Position numbers and translations under genes: made by a program. A stretch of 64,000 bases of DNA from JAUIIK01 sp041390865 (GTDB taxonomy: Bacteria; Chloroflexota; Chloroflexia; Thermomicrobiales; CFX8): contig JAWKPC010000021.1 of the NCBI GenBank assembly GCA_041390865.1, forward strand, positions 1 to 64,000. The letters are read 5' to 3'. Positions 61,813-64,000 of the stretch are shown piece after piece. A model generated the notes under the pieces. The model had not been told where the DNA came from, ran no database searches, and saw only the letters and a program-made list of their open reading frames with translations. Numbering within the stretch: position 1 is the first letter of the stretch; each line of letters begins with the position of its first letter.

Positions 61813-63299
61813 GCCAGAAGATCCAGTGGGTTGGACCGGCTCCACCGCTCAGAACGGGAATCGCTGCCTACAGTGCCGATTTCTTTCGAGCGGTAGACGG
61901 CAGTTGGAATATCGACGTGATGCTTGAAAAGGGATCCGTCTCCGGCAACTACGACTCGATTCGGACGACGAACACGTTGGATCCGGATGTCCCAACAATC
62001 ATCCACATCGGAAACAGCGAGTTCCACGATCGAGCCTACTCGGCCGCGCACGAGATCTCCGCCGTCGTCGTGTTGCATGACGTCGTGCTTCATCACGCCC
62101 GGGCCGCTCGCATGCTGCGACTGGGTCAGAGCCGGGAGTACTGGCGGGAGTTACAGCGAGAGTATGGCGCTGCCGGCGTCGACGCCGGACGCGCGCTGCT
62201 GGCAGGACGTGACCTCCATGACGTTGAGGCGTTCCCGCTGTGCGAGAGCTTCGTCCGGAACGCTCGCGTTGCCGTCGTCCATTCCGAGTACGCGGCGCAG
62301 TCGATACTGAGCCGGGTGCCCGATGCGAATGTCAGGGTCGTTCCCATGGGTATACCGATTCCCGCGCAGATCCCGCGGAGCGAGGCGCGGAACGTACTAG
62401 GTATCTCGCCCTCTTCGTTCGTCATCGCTTCCGTGACCCATGTGAATCCGAACAAGCGCTTGCCGGTCGTTCTCCGTGCGCTCAGGCGTCTGGTTGCGCG
62501 CGATTCCGACGTCATGCTGATCCTTGCCGGAACTGGAACTGACGACGACGCTCTCTCAGTTGAAATACGCATGATGGGGCTTCAGGACAACGTCAGGCAG
62601 CTTGGATACGTTGACGATACGTTGGCGAGACTGGTCGCGGCGTCGGCCGACGCATGCGTCAATCTGCGATATCCGACAACCGGCGAGACCTCGGCCAGTC
62701 TCTTGCGCCTGCTGGGCGCCGGGCTTCCTGTGCTGGTGTCCGATGCCGGCACCAGCGGCGAACTACCTGACGGCGTTGGCTTGAAGATTCCAGTCGACGA
62801 CTTCGAAGTCGAGATGGTCACCGAGGTGCTCTGGGAACTGGCCGCGAACTGCGACTTTCGCACGGAGGCAGGGAAAGCTGCTCGCGACTTCATCGTTTCG
62901 CACCATTCGATGGTGAACGAAGTTGACGGATATCGAGCGGTGTTGAGGGAAGCTTATGAGATTTACCTTCCGCTCCTGGAAGAGATACCCTACGAGATCT
63001 CCCCGCCACTCGTAGCGAATCTCGAACATGTGCGCCGTCCTGGCATTGTGGCGTTTGTTGCCGATGCGATATCCGGGCTGGGCTTGAGCGATCTGGACGC
63101 TGCGGTTGAGTTGGCCGGGACTGCAATCGCTGAACTGCGTCTTGACGGCTACGACGCCCGCGGGCCGGTTCGTCCCAGGGAGCGCTTGATGGCGCGGATT
63201 GCTTGCAGGAAGTGCGGAGGCATGATGAGCGCCGACGGTAACTGCCGGGCCTGCGGTAACTCCCTCGACACGCGCGGCCCTGTGGTTGACCTGAGATGA
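61809..63299 (+). CDS. Family-4 glycosyltransferase fused to a C-terminal zinc ribbon
   Basis: 496 residues. Donor domain VIASVTHVNPNKRLPVVLRA, DDNVRQ-like GLQDNVRQLGYVDD and VNLRYPTTGETSASLLRLLG, in which the EX7E motif is altered to the GETSASLLR form known from some GT4 subfamilies. After about residue 390 a helical region leads to CRKCGGMMSADGNCRACGNS at the extreme C-terminus, a CxxC...CxxC zinc ribbon uncommon in glycosyltransferases. Last gene of the coupled set. Confidence 0.87.
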   Translation: MSQKIQWVGPAPPLRTGIAAYSADFFRAVDGSWNIDVMLEKGSVSGNYDSIRTTNTLDPDVPTIIHIGNSEFHDRAYSAAHEISAVVVLHDVVLHHARAARMLRLGQSREYWRELQREYGAAGVDAGRALLAGRDLHDVEAFPLCESFVRNARVAVVHSEYAAQSILSRVPDANVRVVPMGIPIPAQIPRSEARNVLGISPSSFVIASVTHVNPNKRLPVVLRALRRLVARDSDVMLILAGTGTDDDALSVEIRMMGLQDNVRQLGYVDDTLARLVAASADACVNLRYPTTGETSASLLRLLGAGLPVLVSDAGTSGELPDGVGLKIPVDDFEVEMVTEVLWELAANCDFRTEAGKAARDFIVSHHSMVNEVDGYRAVLREAYEIYLPLLEEIPYEISPPLVANLEHVRRPGIVAFVADAISGLGLSDLDAAVELAGTAIAELRLDGYDARGPVRPRERLMARIACRKCGGMMSADGNCRACGNSLDTRGPVVDLR

Positions 63300-63317
63300 T
63301 CGCGACAACGCATACCA

Positions 63318-63333
63318 TAGAACGCATGTTCTA
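63318..63333 (+). promoter_or_regulatory. SOS box (LexA operator) before ruvB
   Basis: TAGAACGCATGTTCTA contains GAAC-N4-GTTC (63320-63331), the LexA consensus of Gram-positive bacteria and several other phyla, with 6-bp symmetric arms. It lies just upstream of the -10 and covers the -35 position, suited to repression. Confidence 0.75.
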
Positions 63334-63340
63334 GGCGAAT

Positions 63341-63349
63341 TGTTATACT
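63341..63349 (+). promoter_or_regulatory. Extended -10 of ruvB
   Basis: TGTTATACT (TGn plus TATACT) 43 bases before the ruvB ATG and 10 bases after the SOS box. Confidence 0.6.
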
Positions 63350-63391
63350 ACGGAGAGCGTGCAGATAGGATAGAGGAAAGAGTCAATCTCG

Positions 63392-64000
63392 ATGAGCGGC
63401 AGGGTCGTCAGCGGCAAGCAAATGGATGAAGACGCCGTTGCCGAGTCGAGTCTGCGCCCCAAGCGCCTGGAAGAGTATATCGGACAGGAGCGGGTCAAAG
63501 AGACGCTGTCCATCTTTATCGAAGCGGCACTGGCGCGTGGCGAAGCACTTGACCACATGCTGCTTTACGGTCCGCCCGGCCTCGGGAAGACGACGCTTGC
63601 CTCGATCATCGGCGCCGAGATGGGCGTCAACGTTCGGATGACGTCCGGTCCGGCGATCGAGCGCCCTGGCGATCTCGTGTCGATTCTCACGAACCTGAAG
63701 CCGGGCGACGTGCTGTTCATCGACGAGATCCATCGCTTGAGCCGGATCGTCGAGGAAGTCCTCTACCCGGCGATGGAAGACTTCGCGGTCGATATCGTCC
63801 TCGGCAAAGGGCCAGCCGCAAGATCCATGAGGTTGAGCCTGCCTCGATTCACGCTCGTCGGAGCGACGACACGGCTCGCGCTGTTGACGTCGCCGCTCCG
63901 TGATCGGTTCGGCGCGGTGTTTCGTCTCGAATACTACGACGACGACGCAATGAAGGAGATTATCGAGCGTTCGGCCCGGATTCTTGGCGTGCCGGTAGCG
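63392..64000 (+). CDS. ruvB: Holliday junction branch-migration ATPase RuvB (5' part, runs off the window)
   Basis: Hexameric AAA+ motor that moves Holliday junctions with RuvA. 203 residues are visible: N-terminal SLRPKRLEEYIGQERVKETL, Walker A LLYGPPGLGKTTLA, Walker B VLFIDEIHRLSRIVEEVLYP, sensor FTLVGATTRLALL and arginine-finger region SPLRDRFGAVFRL. GAGGAAAG lies upstream of the ATG. ruvA and ruvC are not upstream, so in this organism ruvB is separate from them or they follow it. Confidence 0.97.
   Translation, partial: MSGRVVSGKQMDEDAVAESSLRPKRLEEYIGQERVKETLSIFIEAALARGEALDHMLLYGPPGLGKTTLASIIGAEMGVNVRMTSGPAIERPGDLVSILTNLKPGDVLFIDEIHRLSRIVEEVLYPAMEDFAVDIVLGKGPAARSMRLSLPRFTLVGATTRLALLTSPLRDRFGAVFRLEYYDDDAMKEIIERSARILGVPVA

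Overview
The window is chromosomal DNA of a high-GC bacterium (roughly 60% G+C by eye). It is packed with housekeeping genes in short, tightly spaced transcription units on both strands. The gene repertoire points most plausibly to the Chloroflexota, perhaps a Thermomicrobia-like lineage: DegS/DegU-type two-component pair, PATAN/DUF4388 protein, nuoG next to nuoI outside a full complex I operon, many family-2 and family-4 glycosyltransferases, a GAAC-N4-GTTC SOS box, and tRNAs with C34 anticodons. This placement is inference from gene character; no 16S gene is present. No CRISPR array, insertion sequence, prophage or integrase was seen, and no stretch above about 300 bases lacks a gene.

Layout. 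1-3.7 kb: end of valS, an alkyladenine glycosylase and mutL in one unit. 3.7-10.4 kb (minus): a cupin cysteine dioxygenase, a shrunken amidohydrolase-like protein, rfbD, two family-2 glycosyltransferases and a DUF4388 protein, then a histidine kinase and response regulator. A four-domain rhodanese gene and nfo diverge from the dioxygenase. 13-17.5 kb (minus): nuoG, nuoI and an aldehyde dehydrogenase. 17.7-20.4 kb: gatB and a glutamate-type dehydrogenase. 20.5-28.5 kb: two TrkA-type proteins with a universal stress protein, a phosphoesterase, mnmG, a membrane-anchored unknown, and secA. 28.7-34.2 kb: an alkyltransferase-like protein, an M20 peptidase, a B3/4-domain protein overlapping a ferredoxin-thioredoxin fusion, a glycosyltransferase, hpf and tRNA-Arg. 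34.3-43.7 kb: tRNA-Pro, selA, dnaG, dgt, ppdK, pcrA. 43.8-47.6 kb: tRNA(CAT)-tilS-hpt-ftsH. 47.7-57.8 kb: tRNA-Ala, pspC, tRNA-Gly, thrC, mutM, yqeY, a 7TM-HD phosphodiesterase, ybeY, a glycosyltransferase, cinA, tRNA-Arg and endonuclease V. 57.8-58.4 kb (minus): a compact tRNA-Leu / rnpB / tRNA-His array. 58.5-64 kb: a TPR protein, a four-gene overlapping glycosyltransferase unit and the start of ruvB behind an SOS box.

Themes. DNA repair is unusually well represented (AAG, MutL, Nfo, ATL, MutM, EndoV, PcrA, RuvB, plus Dgt). Sulfur chemistry clusters near 10 kb. Surface-glycan synthesis appears at 6-9, 32-33, 54-55 and 59-63 kb.

Caution on sequence quality: at least six one-base (or equivalent) indels interrupt otherwise conserved reading frames, in gatB, the B3/4 gene, a glycosyltransferase (two compensating indels), pspC and thrC. 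Most lie in short base runs and are better explained by uncorrected sequencing error than by gene decay. Some small oddities below should be read with that in mind.
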